This document shows positions 35,251 through 46,655 of a DNA stretch of 54,996 bases, in pieces. The notes beneath the pieces were generated by a model that saw only the letters and a program-made list of their open reading frames with translations, ran no database searches and had not been told where the DNA came from. Made by a program: the position numbers and the translations under genes. Source of the stretch: Welwitschia mirabilis (lineage: Eukaryota > Gnetophyta > Gnetopsida > Welwitschiales); the NCBI GenBank assembly GCA_051453625.1, contig JBOZIK010000001.1, positions 43,012,354 to 43,067,349 of the forward strand, written 5' to 3'. Position 1 is the stretch's first letter. The number at the start of each line of letters is the position of its first letter.

Positions 35251-36200
35251 TGCTGATAAAAGTTTATCCTTTAAGGTTTAATAAGCATTTTGACATTCTT
35301 TAGTTCAGCCATATTTCACATCCATTTGTAAAAGGTTACTCAAAGTATAGCAATTTTTATAAAGTTGAATATCAATCTTCTTTAATATCCAACATGTCCG
35401 AGGAAAGGTCTTAATTCTTTTAATTTGGTTAGGAATGAAATATATTTTATTTGATTTTCTATTAATTAATTTCAATCCATTTTTAAGATATCTTATATCC
35501 TAGCACTATGCCTTTGAATAGATCAGTCTCGAGTGTTTTTCTTCACATCTTTCTAAAATTGTTTTCTAATCTATTAAGTAACTCGTTAAAATCTTTTTCA
35601 AAAGTTGAGAAATAATCCATAAATACTGTGACTAATCTTCCTATTACATCTTGAAAAATGCTATTTACTAACCTTTAAAAAGTAGCAGAAGCATTACATA
35701 GTTCAAATGGTAGTATCTTATAGGTATAAGTACCCTAATGACAAGTGAAATTTGTTTTGGATTGGTCCTCTAAAGCTATAGAGATCTAATTATAGTCACT
35801 ATATCCATCCAGAAAGCTATAGTATTGATGTCTATATACTATTTCTAAAACTTTATTTATAAAGGAAAGGTAAAAATGATCCTTATAAGTTATAGTATTT
35901 AACATTTAAAATTTTATACATATTCTTTATTTATTTTATTTCTTTGACACAAGTGTAATAGAACTAACTCATTCTGAATCAAATATAGGATAAATGAATC
36001 CCACATCCAAGAGTTTTAAAAATTCTTGTTTAATTATTTCCTATATGTATGGGTTACATCTTCTTTATGATTACCTACTTGGTTTGATAGAGGTATCTAA
36101 ATAAATTCTATGTTAAAATATTTTTGGATCTATTCCCTTAATATCTGTATGATTTCAAGCAAAGGCTCCCTTCCTTTTAATCAACATTCTTTTAAGTTTT
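35250..36200 (-). pseudogene. C reverse transcriptase
   Basis: On the minus strand: TITYKDHFYLSFINKVLE, YYSFLDGYSDYN, ALEDQSKTNFTCH, YKILPFELCNASATF and IFQDVIGRLVTVFMDYFS. These are the successive blocks of a Gypsy reverse transcriptase. The catalytic [FY]-x-D-D motif is FMDY, with the second Asp replaced, so the enzyme is dead regardless of its stops. The finger region near 36000 is more decayed. Confidence 0.85.
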
Positions 36201-36689
36201 ATTTTTTGAGAATGAGTTAAATAACCTTTTATGTTAGAGGTCTATTTGGACCTACTTTAATATACTCTAGCCCTTTCTTAAGTGGAGGCTTTTCTATCTT
36301 TTGTGTTATTAAATCTTTATCCTTATATTTTTCATCATTTTATTTATTTAACATTAGACTAACTTCCTGTGTTATAATTGCATTAGTTCTAGCTTCTGTG
36401 TTTTGTACCATTTCTTTAACAACCACTGCATTAGAAAGTTTGATCTCTTTTTTAATATCTCCTAGACAGATTTTCATCACTCCTCTTCTAGAATAAATAG
36501 CATTATCTATAGTAGCCATTTAAGCTCTTTCTAAAATTATTATATGGATATCTCTTTAAGTCCAAATCACCAAAGAATCTATCAAGTAGAGAAAACCTTG
36601 GAGTTTAATGGGTATATCTTTATAACTCCTTCTGGTATTACTGTTGAGACATCTATTAAGTATACTTTTTCTTGGTAAAGTTTTAGTTA
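36201..36689 (-). other. C region between protease and reverse transcriptase
   Basis: Minus-strand sequence in the expected place of the protease C-terminus and the linker to reverse transcriptase. No motif is clear enough to name. Confidence 0.45.
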
Positions 36690-37108
36690 TAGTTTTTTCA
36701 ATTCTTCACAAGTTTCATAGGCCATAAATTTTATGCTTACTCTTAGATTCACAAGTGCTTCTATTTTGAGTTTTCCATCAATTTTTGCACCTATGATAGG
36801 TATTCCAATGTTACTATACTTTTCATGTTGTTTATTTTGAAGAACTTGCGTGGAAGCCCATGAAACTTGATCTTTAGTTATCATTTTAATTTGTTTTTCT
36901 TTCTTGGTTTTCTTTTTACTCTTTTGGTTTGAACACATGCTTTTCATTTGTTTCTAGTATATAGATAGATCTTTTAGTAAATTTAAAAGAGGTAATGATA
37001 TTTTCATGTCTTTTAAAAGTTTCATTAAATATTCTATATCATTTTCAATTTTTGGATGTTATATTTGTTTACTTCTGATTGAAAAAGGTAAAGGATATGT
37101 TGAGGCAT
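36690..37108 (-). pseudogene. C gag-protease junction and protease start
   Basis: The minus strand below 37103 reads TYPLPF, then DIEYLMKLLKDMKISLPLLN, LLKDLSIY and a Lys-rich linker (KSKKKTKKEKQIKM), a common gag-protease arrangement in Tat-type elements. The open frame ends with IEALVNLRVSIKFMAYETCE, in the place of the protease active site ALVDLGAS; Asp has become Asn, Gly Arg and Ala Val, all by C-to-T or G-to-A changes. The frame continues to 51 kb on the far side of element D. Confidence 0.75.
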
Positions 37109-37680
37109 TATTGCGACACTAATTTCTTATATTTTAATAGTGTAATTGGAAATGTTTTATAGGGAACAAGAACTCAATTTAGTCATTTTTAGGAATTTTA
37201 TCATAAAGCAATTAATAACTCAATTATGANNNNNNNNNNNNNNNNTTCATTCATAAGAGTAGGAATTCAACCAAGGAAAAATTGAAGCAAATATTAGAAT
37301 AAAGAGTCAAAGAATTTTCTATCATCCCTCCTATCATTCCTTACAATAAAGGCCAAAATGACAATGCAAAAATGTCATGGAACTACTGACTATGCAATGT
37401 TGAGGTAATGCTGACTTAGCAATTTGATGTGGATATCATGCCCCATGTCATCCACATAACAGAGGGGACAACATATCTATTAAGTTCTAATTCAAATGCA
37501 TGCCAAGAATCTCCTGACATGATGACTTGTACTTGGATGATGAAGGGGAGTCATGTCATATGTTGTCCTAATGATAACAGTAACATGACAGTATCATAAA
37601 TTCTTCTTCAGTAAGTTAATTAAGGTCTAGTTTATACTTAATGACGTCTCTTCACTTGTACCAATCTTCTAGACTCGTAA
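37109..37680 (+). repeat. D LTR copy a, first 572 bp
   Basis: Begins TATTGCGACAC and follows the LTR b and c sequence until 'ctagactcgtaa', where a 100-N gap starts. A 16-N run inside it (37230-37245) lies where LTRs b and c have 'tcttaattgccatatt'-like sequence of equal length, so those are real unknown bases. Confidence 0.8.
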
Positions 37681-37780
37681 NNNNNNNNNNNNNNNNNNNN
37701 NNNNNNNNNNNNNNNNNNNNNNNNNNNNNNNNNNNNNNNNNNNNNNNNNNNNNNNNNNNNNNNNNNNNNNNNNNNNNNNN

Positions 37781-38418
37781 AGAAGGTTATGGAGCAAAGA
37801 TTATCTTCGCAGATGGAGGATTTCTATGTAGGTTATCTTCTCAGGTGGAGGATTTTCGTGTCCACACTACCACACGACTTGATTATTTGGAGGCACGTGT
37901 TTGCACTATAAAGGAGCAGGGTAGAGCTACCTTAGAGAGGGTGATAGATGTTCAATAGAATACTTTAGTGGACATCCCTAAGGTGATTCATGTACATCAT
38001 GATACAACTGTCTCCAGCTTATGAGAGCACATCTCACTACTTTTCAAACGTCGAGAAGCCTATCATTGAGCCATCTATGGAGATAAGTGGCAAGAGAGAT
38101 ACTGATATGAAGGTTGAGTTCCAGTCCTCTCCACACAGGGACCCATGATTGTTGATGTAGTCCTTTCATATGAGTTATATGAAAACTATGCCTCTTTCAT
38201 ACTATTATACTCATGCACATTATTCTTAAACTGGTATTTGATATTTATGTAATGCTTATTTTTATGATGACTTCTTTATCTTCATTGCCAGTTTGTCTAG
38301 ACATGACAAATGATTTTTGATTATATTTTGAGGCCTTCTTTCCCTATTAAGTTGGCATCGCAAAGTCCTCTTTCACTTTGTTTGTCAAGGGACTGATAAA
38401 ATGCTGAGTGGAGGGCAC
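37781..38418 (+). pseudogene. second copy of D's 3' ORF end and polypurine tract
   Basis: The frame at about 37784-37957 reads SQVEDFRVHTTTRLDYLEAR and EQGRATLERVIDVQ, a coiled-coil-like tail that matches QMDDFHVHTTT and STLERVIDI in D at about 49205-49330. It continues with a decayed tail and ends in the purine-rich 'agtggagggcac' just before LTR b. It belongs to an element whose body is hidden in, or deleted at, the gap 37681-37780. Confidence 0.7.
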
Positions 38419-39611
38419 TGTTGAGATACAATTTATCATATTTTAATAATGCAATTGGCAATGTTTTGTAGGGAACATGAACTCAATTTAGTCATTTTCA
38501 GGGATTTTGTTGCGAAGCAATACAATAACTCAATTTTGATCTTAATTACTATATTCTTATTCATAAGAACAGTAATTCAATCAAGAAAAACATAGAGTGA
38601 AGATTAGAAGAAAAAGTTAAAGAATTGACTGTCGTCCCTCTTTTCATACCCACGACAAAGGCCACACTGACAATGCGAAAATGCTATGGAGCTGTTAAAC
38701 TAGGCCATGCTAAGGTAATGCTGACTTGACGATCTAACATGGCTATTGTGTCCTATGTCATCCACATAATAGAGGGGACGACATATCCATTATAGTTCAA
38801 ATTCAAATGCCAACGATCTCCTGGCATGGCAGTCTGTGATTGGATGGTGAAGGGGTGTCATGCTATATGTCGTCCCAATGATAACAGTAACATGACAATA
38901 TATAACTTCTTCCTAACTGAGTCAATTAAGCTTTAGTTTACACCTAATGATGCCTCTTCACTTGTACTAACCTTTTACACTTGTAACCACCTTAGGAAAA
39001 CTATATAAACCCCCATTTGGCCTCATTTAGGCATCTTTTAGCATTTGAGAATTAGTGATAAAGGAATCCAAGCCATTAAAGATCCATTTTAGCATAAGAG
39101 ATGTCATCCTTAATAATTAGGCTATGTTTCTGTTATTGAGGAATCACTGCCCTGGTGAGGTGTTTGTAAGAAATTGAATTTATTAAATAAAATGTCTTTA
39201 TTTTCTCTAATTCATCTTATTTCTCTTATGGCTTGTATTATGTTTGATTAATGTTATTATTTAGATTAATTCTAGTTTAAATACATGTCATAAGGGCTAA
39301 TTTTGGGTGACAACAACTCAGAAATTGGTTATCATAGGCTTGCATTCTCCATTTATCATTCATTTTGCATTTCATCATTAGAATACTTGCATTGTTCTTT
39401 TTCCTTTTTACATAAAAAAATACAAAATTCCTTAAAGATATTGAATTGAAATTTAAATGTTATTCTTTTCTATTTATATGCTTGATTAGTATTTTTTTAA
39501 TGCTCTTCAGGTCACAATGTTTGTTGATTGAATCATTCTATGCTAAGCCTAATTTTAATTACATTATTTCTAAAATTAATTACTTTTGAAGTGAAATTTA
39601 GGCAACCAACA
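38419..39611 (+). repeat. D LTR copy b (1193 bp)
   Basis: Begins TGTTGAGATAC and ends AACCAACA, inverted ends TGTTG/CAACA. It has a TATA box (39002-39009). It keeps more CpG than copy c (for example 'actgtcgtccctc', 'ggggacgacatatcc'). It is preceded by a polypurine tract and followed by a primer site, so it served as 3' LTR of one unit and 5' LTR of the next. Confidence 0.85.
39002..39009 (+). promoter_or_regulatory. TATA box in D LTR b (tatataaa)
   Basis: The octamer in 'aactatataaaccc' is conserved in LTR c (50368-50375) amid diverged flanks. The sequence after it ('cctcatttagrcatctttt') is also well conserved, as expected for the start of the transcript. Confidence 0.65.
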
Positions 39612-39612
39612 T

Positions 39613-39634
39613 CTTAGCATCATTGTTGAGGAGC
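39613..39634 (+). promoter_or_regulatory. primer-binding-like site of D
   Basis: Just after the LTR end, 'cttagcatcattgttgaggagc' resembles a decayed TTGGCGCCGTTGCCGGGGAGC, the primer site common in Athila/Tat elements. The same pattern follows the LTRs of G1 and K. Confidence 0.65.
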
Positions 39635-40384
39635 ATTAAAATAAACTATCAATTGTAATCAATCAAGAGTAAATAGATTGAGTATATTCTATCATTTTAT
39701 CTATTTGCTTTTGGTTTATATCTAATACCTATTGGTGTAATTTACTTGCTTTGAGGAGATTACCTAAAAAGATCTACTTGTCTTTTGATTAGAGGCAAGA
39801 TTATCTCTAAATGTCTACCCCTATCTAAGTAAGATTATTCACCTTTAGAAGGTAACACATTGTTTCCACTTGTTATTTATGTTATGTACTTTTTTATTGT
39901 AAATTATCTCTTATTTTTTAATTATCTTTTTAATTTAATAATTCCACTCTCCCAGGTCTATCTTCTTGTGCCTTGTGTGATCTTGAAGGATTACCACATA
40001 GCAAGAATTCTTCAAGTGTCTTTTTCTTGGATCCTAAGTGAAGATTCCAAGAAGAAATATTATTCTTAGTTATTAGGTCTACTCCTTGCTCTTTAATGTA
40101 ATTCTAGAGGTTATCTACATTTGTTTTGAGTTAAAAGGTTGGATTTTTCATGTAAAGAAAGGGAACACCATCAATTTCCAAAGATAAAAAGATATATTAT
40201 CAATGTGAAAAGCAGTTTTTAAAAGAGACAATTTAAGAAGATATTCAAATTTATAATTCAAGGACTTGAGGTAAGAAACTTTTTATTTCTGGATTTCATA
40301 AATCTAATTTAATAGAATATTTTAGCTTTTATTCTTAAAGTATTTTATTATCTGCTAAACCATCTTCTAGAATTTTCAAACACC
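39635..40384 (+). other. D leader region
   Basis: AT-rich untranslated leader between the primer site and gag. No conserved coding sequence was recognised. Confidence 0.5.
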
Positions 40385-41200
40385 CTCTTGAAACGAAAAC
40401 CACCTCTTCTTACACAAGTTCTTTTAGTCCTGATTTAAATTATTTTAAAAAATAAGCTTCAACTTCTTATTTATTAAATAGTAAATGTGCATGTCATAAC
40501 TCTACAACTCCCAAAATGTCTATAATTTCTAGTGGCATCATCTAACCAACTCTTAAAGATAAATATGGATCAAAACTTAGAGAGACTCATAATTCTTTTA
40601 GTCTTCCTATTAGGGATGATATAGAAATTAAAAACATTAGTGTCTATCCCTTTTTTCGTGGAGAAAATAATGAACATCATTAGAATAATTAATACTCACA
40701 TGTAATGGAAAGAAGCCCATAACAAATAGAAATTACATGATAGTATTTCCTTACACGTTAAGTGGAAAAGGAAAAAATGGGCTTAAGACCTTATCCCACA
40801 AAATTCTTAAAACTTGGAAGGATACCAAATAAGGCTTTATCAAGTGATTCCTTAGTGGAAATACTTTCAGATAAAGACATTATGAGGTGACCAATTTTTA
40901 ATAAAAGAGAATGAGGATTATGATTTATCTTAGAAAATATTTCTAATTCTAATTTCAGTTAATTCCATAGATGAATTCAAGCAAGAAGAATTAACCTACC
41001 ATTTCTACAATGGCCTAACTAGTGCAACAAAACAAATGATAGATCTTTCTTGTGGAGGGAGTTTATTTCAAAATACAACTGATAAAGAATGGAAACATTT
41101 ATAAGACTTAGTTGAACTTATTCAAGCATGTCCTAAATTAAGAGAAAAGAAAACCATTGAATAACCATTAAGATAAATAAATCACATAAAATACTAAGAG
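40385..41200 (+). pseudogene. D gag
   Basis: Decayed gag in shifting plus frames: SVYPFFRGENNEHH, FPYTLSGKGKNGLKTL and ILKTWKDTK, then FKQEELTYHFYNGLTSATKQ and MIDLSCGGSLFQN, with DLVELIQACPKLREKK after it. These follow the Athila gag pattern (LFPFSL....W, FYNGL....R..VDA..GG.L). A zinc-knuckle-like TCELCEKNYLATECP follows at 41327-41374, with Tyr where His would normally sit, again a C-to-T change. Confidence 0.8.
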
Positions 41201-42400
41201 GGCAAACAAAAATAAGTCATTTATGAAGATGAAGATAGTAGTGACAGTGACAACCCACTTGTAAGAAAAATGGTGAAAGTAATCAAAGAAGTGAAATTAG
41301 CCAAATCCCATATCACATCTACTCCTACTTGTGAATTATGTGAAAAAAATTACTTAGCAACTGAATGTCCATGTTTACTAAGAGTAAAGAAAGTAGTGAG
41401 GGAAGAAGTATGAGATGCAAACCAATCAAACCCTAATTACTACAAAGAACCTTATCACAATGAGAAGAAATCTTATCATCAACTAGGTCATTCTTTTAAA
41501 CCTAAGTATAAATCTTCCTTTAAATAATCATATAATCAAGATATGGAGGATAGAATCAACCTAAGGAGGATTAAATTAATAAAGCAATGATAGAGATAAG
41601 AAACATCCATGAACAAACTCACAAGAGTACTGAGCAAATCCAAAAACGCAATTAACATTTGGCTAGAGTCATGTAACAAATCATGTTAGCAAACAAAGGA
41701 CACATGAAAAATTATCTTTCAATACCTTGCCTAATCTAAATGATGTGAAGAAAGATTGAAAAATTGTCAGCTGGAGAGGCACTACTAATACATTCAAAGA
41801 TCCATTTAAAAATGATAACATTGAAGAAAATAAAGATGAAGATGTATAAATCCTTGATAAGACACACTTACATCCTACTTTACTCTAACAAACAAGGATG
41901 AGTTACCAAATAAAGGAAGAAAACATCTTACCCCTTCATTAGATAAACTCAACTTTAATCCAATATATGATGAATAAACCAAAACTATTATGAAAGATGT
42001 CAATGTCATACTACCATTTTGGTGCATACTTCAAGACANNNNNNNNNNNNNNNNNNNNNNNNNNNNNNNNNNNNNNNNNNNNNNNNNNNNNNNNNNNNNN
42101 NNNNNNNNNNNNNNNNNNNNNNNNNNNNNNNNNNNNNNACCCCTTCATTAGATAAACTCAACTTTAATCCAATATATGATGAATAAATCAAAACTATTAT
42201 GAAAGATGTCAATGTCATACTACCATTTCGGTGCATACTTCAAGACAATCCTAAATATTCCAAAATGTAGAAGAACCTTTATAGGAGAAAGAAAAAACAA
42301 ACATTATCAAGTAGAGTGTTTTCAACTCAATCTATTGCCAACTTAGTAATACAAAAATGTCAAAAATTCAAAGATCTAGGGGTAGCAACCATTAGTGTGA
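41201..42400 (+). other. D gag-protease spacer with false gap
   Basis: It carries the zinc-knuckle remnant and a Lys-rich, decayed linker. A 100-N gap (42039-42138) has a 109-bp duplicate on both sides (41930-42038 and 42139-42247) differing at two bases, so it is probably spurious. Confidence 0.6.
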
Positions 42401-42705
42401 TATTAAAAGGAAACAAAAAGGTTAAGAAGGCTCTTATTTACATAGGTTAAAGTGTGAACATCATGCCCCTACATATTTGTAAAAAGTTTGGATTAGACAA
42501 TCAAATTGAACCAATAAATATTGTCTTGGAAATGACTGATTCAATAGTGAGAAAATCCATTAAAATTATCAAAGATTTGGCTGTCCAAGTAAAGGAAGCC
42601 TATTACCCCATAGATGATATACTTATAAAAATTAATCACAATGGCAGGTATTTCTTGATTTTAAGTAGAGTTTTTTTTATGCTACTACACATTGCATTAT
42701 AGACA
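42400..42705 (+). pseudogene. D protease
   Basis: Plus frame: KALIYIG, stop, SVNIMPLHICKKFGLDNQ, then IVRKSIKIIKDLAVQVKEAY, PIDDILIKI and ILSRVFF. It matches the Athila/Tat aspartic protease pattern 'DLG.SVN.MP...YKKLGL ... G...D..V.V....FP.DF...D'. The active-site Asp and the residue after Gly are lost (YIG followed by a stop), so it is inactive. Confidence 0.8.
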
Positions 42706-42826
42706 CTAGAATTGGAATCATGGAAATTCATGTAGGTAGTAAAAAGATTTAAGTTCAAGTCATCAACATAGCAAAAAAGACATAAGGGATCCAAATGATA
42801 AGCTTAGTAAAGATATTAGATTAAAT

Positions 42827-43775
42827 ATGTTTGTATCTTATCATTCACTTGAATTTACCCATGAACAACCAACTCTTTTTGATGATATGAAGGAATTCTC
42901 AATAAGTCTTAATTTCATCAACTCTTATAAACTTGATAGTACTATGGAACCCCTGATGGAACAAATCTTTGACAACATTACAACCCAAGACATAAAAGAA
43001 GTAAAAGCCATGGAAACAATCTTTTATGAAAATGGTTTTGCAACCCCTTATAAGCATGAAGGAATCAAATTTAAAATGAATTTAAAGGAGTCTAAAAAGG
43101 AATTTGAATACATCTTTATCAACAACAACCCTAAAAATCCATTAATCATTAGTAGTCATCTCTATCCCAAAGTTGAAAAAGCCTTAGTATCGCTTCTCAC
43201 ATCTAAATCTGAAGATTTTACATGGAGTTATAAAAACTTATCTCCTCTTCCACCACATATTGTTTAACACAAGATATACCTAGAGGACAATGCAAAACCC
43301 ATAAGAAAATGCTAAGAATATCTAAATCCAGTACTAAAACAAGTATTTAAAGATGAGAACATTAAACTTTTAGATGCTAACATCATTTACCCTATCAGCG
43401 ATAGTGAGTGGGTTATTCCATTAATAGTTGTACCTAAGAAGGGAGGTAAGTGAAGAGTGTGCATAGATTTCTGAAAACTTAATGAAGTAACTAAAAAGAA
43501 TCACTACCCTCTTCCTTTTCTTAATCAAGTATTGGATAAAATACAAGGACATGCATGCTACTGTTTCCTTGATGCTTATAGTGGATATAATCAAGTATGT
43601 ATTGCAAACGAAGATCAAGTAAAAACTACTTTTGCTTTTTCTTTTGATACTTATGCTTTTAGGAGGATACCTTTTGATTTATGTAATGCTTTAGGCACCT
43701 TTCAATATGCTATGATAGGAAGTTTTAGTGACCTTATAGAGAAAGCTATTAAAATTTTCATCAATGATTTTTAGG
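42827..43775 (+). pseudogene. D reverse transcriptase
   Basis: The linker frame has NNPKNPLIISSHLYPKVEKA and TWSYKNLSPLPPHIV, then EWVIPLIVVPKKGGK, NHYPLPFLNQVLDKI, CYCFLDAYSGYNQVCIANED, TTFAFSFDTYAFRRIPFDLC and NALGTFQYAMIGSFSDLIEK, ending IFINDF. All reverse transcriptase blocks are present in order. The catalytic FxDD is FIND (first Asp changed to Asn). Stops are few and sit at Trp or Arg positions. Confidence 0.9.
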
Positions 43776-44164
43776 CTTTGAATATTATTTTGACCAAACT
43801 TTGAATCATTTAGCACATGTCTTAGAAACATGTGTTGAGAGTAAACTTCACCTTAGTTGGACAAAGAGCCATTTCACGATTAATGAAGGGATAGTCTTAG
43901 GACATCATATTTTAATAAGAGATATACAAATGAATCCATTAAAAATTGATTTCATTAAAAATCTTCCCCCTCCTACTAATGTAAAACAAATTCAGTAATT
44001 CTTAGGAAATTTTGAATTTTATCGTAGATTCACAGAAGGATATGCAAAAATTTGTAACTCACTTTATCAACTCTTAGAGAAAGATGTTAAGTATGAGTGG
44101 AATGATGATTACCAATAAGTCTTTGAGAATCTTAAGAATTTCATTATCAATAAACCCATAGTAA
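43776..44164 (+). pseudogene. D reverse transcriptase thumb and connection
   Basis: Frame reading LNHLAHVLETCVESKLHLSW, TKSHFTINEGIVLGHHI, LPPPTNVKQIQ, FLGNFEFYRRFTEG and YQLLEKDVKYEWND. These are the standard residues between the catalytic motif and RNase H of Gypsy elements (G.vLGH.is..GI, FLG...FYRRF). Confidence 0.85.
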
Positions 44165-44640
44165 GTGGATAGATTGGAATAAGGACTTCAAGCTAACATG
44201 CAATGCTAGTAATATTACTATAGGTGGAGTGTTAGAATAAAAACATAAGAAAGGGATGAAAGTAATAAGCTACATTAGTAAAACCATTTCTAGTGATTAA
44301 TTTAACTACACAACTATTAAAAAGGAGGTGCTAAAAATTTGACATTACCTACTTGGTTTTCATACTTATGTTTATCAATAACATGCTGCCATTAGATATT
44401 TAATGATAAAGAAAGATTCCAGTACATGCCTCATACGATGGCCACTCTTATTACAAGAATTCAACTTAATGATAGTGGACAAATTAGAAAGAAAAAATCT
44501 AGTAGCTGATCATATTTTTTTAATTCCTTTAGATACTTCTACTAATTCTTCTGATCAACCTATTTATGATTATTTCCTAGATGAACAATTTTTCATGGTT
44601 GAGAAATTCTATAAAGTGTCTTTAAAATAGTCTCCTCCTT
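44165..44640 (+). pseudogene. D RNase H
   Basis: DWNKDFKLTCNASNITIGGV, GMKVISYISKTISSD, HYLLGFHTYVYQ, LIRWPLLLQEFNLMIVDKLE and RKNLVADHIF. It matches the Athila RNase H (LMCDAS..A.GAVL, RW.LLLQEF.......K....ADHLSR), with the first Asp of CDAS changed to Asn. It is followed by FLDEQFF and, after a stop, PWYVDIMNY, the typical linker to integrase. Confidence 0.85.
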
Positions 44641-44739
44641 GGTATGTTGATATCATGAATTATCACGTCACACTCAAAACACCTTCACATTGGAACAGAA
44701 ATTAATAAAAATCTTTCCTCCATAGAATAGATGATTATG

Positions 44740-45963
44740 AATAGATTAAATGATGTCTATATAGGTAATGCAAAGATCAAATCATGCGGAAATGTGTTAT
44801 CAAATGGAAGAAAAATGAAATTCTTCTTCTTTGCAATAATAGCGTTTGTGGAGGTTATTTCAGTGGCCAAAGGATTACTATGAAAATCTTACATTTAGGA
44901 TTCTACTGACCCTATATATTCAAGATGACTTTGACTTCGTTAGGAAGTGTGACTCTTGCCAATGATCTGGAGGTCTTACTTGAAATTAGAACATGCCTCT
45001 TATACCTATCTTAGGATGCAAACCTTTTGATTGTTGGGGCATAAACTTTGTAGGTCATCTAGAAAGCATTATATCTTAGTGGTAGTTAATTATGTAGAAA
45101 AATGTGTTGAAGCCATACCAACACATACTTATGATGTAAACATGGCTTAACAATTCCTTAAGATCAAATATCTTTCAAAGATTTGGATTTCCTATAATTT
45201 TCATTTCTGCTCAAGTTACTTACTTTATTAATAAGATTCTTAGGAAACTCTTACTTTTAGTTGGAATTAAACATAGAATAGCTAACTCTTATCATCACCA
45301 ATCAAATGAATAAGCTAAAAGTACTAATTAAGAGATTAAGAAAGTATTCTTAAAACTTTGTCATAAGTCTCAAAAGTTAGGGGTACTTCATATTAATGAT
45401 GTTCTTTGGGCTTACTGTATGACTTGGTATAATTCTTTGGGTTTGTCTCCTTATGAACTTATCTATGTGAAAACATATGTGCTTCTAATTGATGTGTGCT
45501 ATAATTCTTATAAGAAAATCCATCAACTTAACCTTGTTTCTCATGATGACAATCTTCAAGCATGCTTAATCCAATTGAACCACCTTGATCAAAATAGAAT
45601 CCAGGCTCTTCATCATCAATTTATAGTTAAATTCCAAGTTAAATTTGGAAATGATAAAAACCTTATACATAAATACTTTTACCCTAGTCAGTATGTTTTA
45701 CTTTTCAATGCTAGATTTCATTTAATTCACAACAAGCTGACTTCTAAATGGTTAGATCCATATCTAATTGAAAAGGTACATTCCAATAGTTCAGTTAAGA
45801 TTTTTGACTTAAAAAATAAATAAATAATAAAGGTAAATGGATAAATTTTAAACCATTATTAGTTACTTAATGATTGCTCTTACTTAGTAAACATGATAGA
45901 AGTAGTTGAGTTAGAGGATTCTTTCCTTGAAAAAGAGGAGTCTCTTCCCTTTGTTATTGTTTA
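44740..45963 (+). pseudogene. D integrase
   Basis: The N-terminal zinc-binding region is heavily decayed. The core shows YILVVVNYVEKCVEAIPTHT and, after frame changes, MTWYNSLGLSPYELIYVKTY; the C-terminus is open from 45419 to 45823: IHQLNLVSHDDNLQACLIQL, HKYFYPSQYVLLFNARFHLI, KWLDPYLIEKVHSNSSVKIF. It ends, after one stop, EKEESLPFVIV. This is the Athila/Tat integrase pattern (QLNEL......, D.VLLFNSR.....GKL.S.W.GP). F carries a closely related C-terminus. Confidence 0.85.
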
Positions 45964-46195
45964 GATGATTTCTTAACTTAGCCTATCTAGGATTATTCAT
46001 ACTACTTAATCATTCTTAGCATAACCAATGCTTTATTAGTATAATTCATGATGTTTAATAAGTGATGAGTTTGGCTTTTATACAAAGTTAAGGTATTCAA
46101 ATGCCTATGAATTTTTTATTCTCATTAACTACCTCATTAGAGAAATGCAATTACCTTCAAAAGAAAAAGAAAAGTTTATTTATTTTCATGGTGTC

Positions 46196-46565
46196 CTACT
46201 GTAAGTACACTAGAAGGAGGTCCATTCTCTTTTGGTAGTATGATATGGTAGCTGAGAAGACTCCACCCATGGGATAGTTGGTCACAATTAGGTTTTGACC
46301 TATGGATACTTTCTCCTGTAATAGTGGTTGCACCTCTCTNNNNNNNNNNNNNNNNNNNNNNNNNNNNNNNNNNNNNNNNNNNNNNNNNNNNNNNNNNNNN
46401 NNNNNNNNNNNNNNNNNNNNNNNNNNNNNNNNNNNNNNNAGGAGGTCCATTCTCTTTTGGTAGTATGATATGGTAGCTGAGAAGACTTCACCAGGGGATA
46501 GTTGGTCACAATTAGGTTTTTACCTATGGATACTTTCTCCTGTAATAGTGGTTGCACCTCTCTTA
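46196..46565 (+). other. conserved post-pol block, D copy, with false gap
   Basis: Two near-identical 125-bp copies (46215-46339 and 46440-46563) surround a 100-N gap, so only one real copy probably exists. In sense: MVAEKTPPMG, stop, LVTIRF and FSCNSGCT. In antisense: MVREVQPLLQEKVSIGKNLI. It lies about 230 bp after the end of the integrase frame. Confidence 0.75.
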
Positions 46566-46595
46566 CCATAAAGAACAGTGTTTCTTAATACTAAA

Positions 46596-46655
46596 AGGGG
46601 GGATGGGTAGAAGGAAGAGAGAGAAAAAAGAAAGAAAGAAAGAAAAAGGAAAATA
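46596..46655 (+). other. internal polypurine tract of D
   Basis: 'aaaaggggggatgggtagaagg' followed by GAAA repeats. It looks like a polypurine primer site, but the actual 3' LTR starts 3.1 kb further on. F has the same feature at the same place. Confidence 0.6.

Noticed and set aside
37098-37108. TGTTGAGG at 37098 as the start of D LTR a
   Set aside because: It would require an 11-bp insertion in the LTR; starting at TATTGCGAC (37109) aligns directly with LTRs b and c and gives a plausible target duplication.
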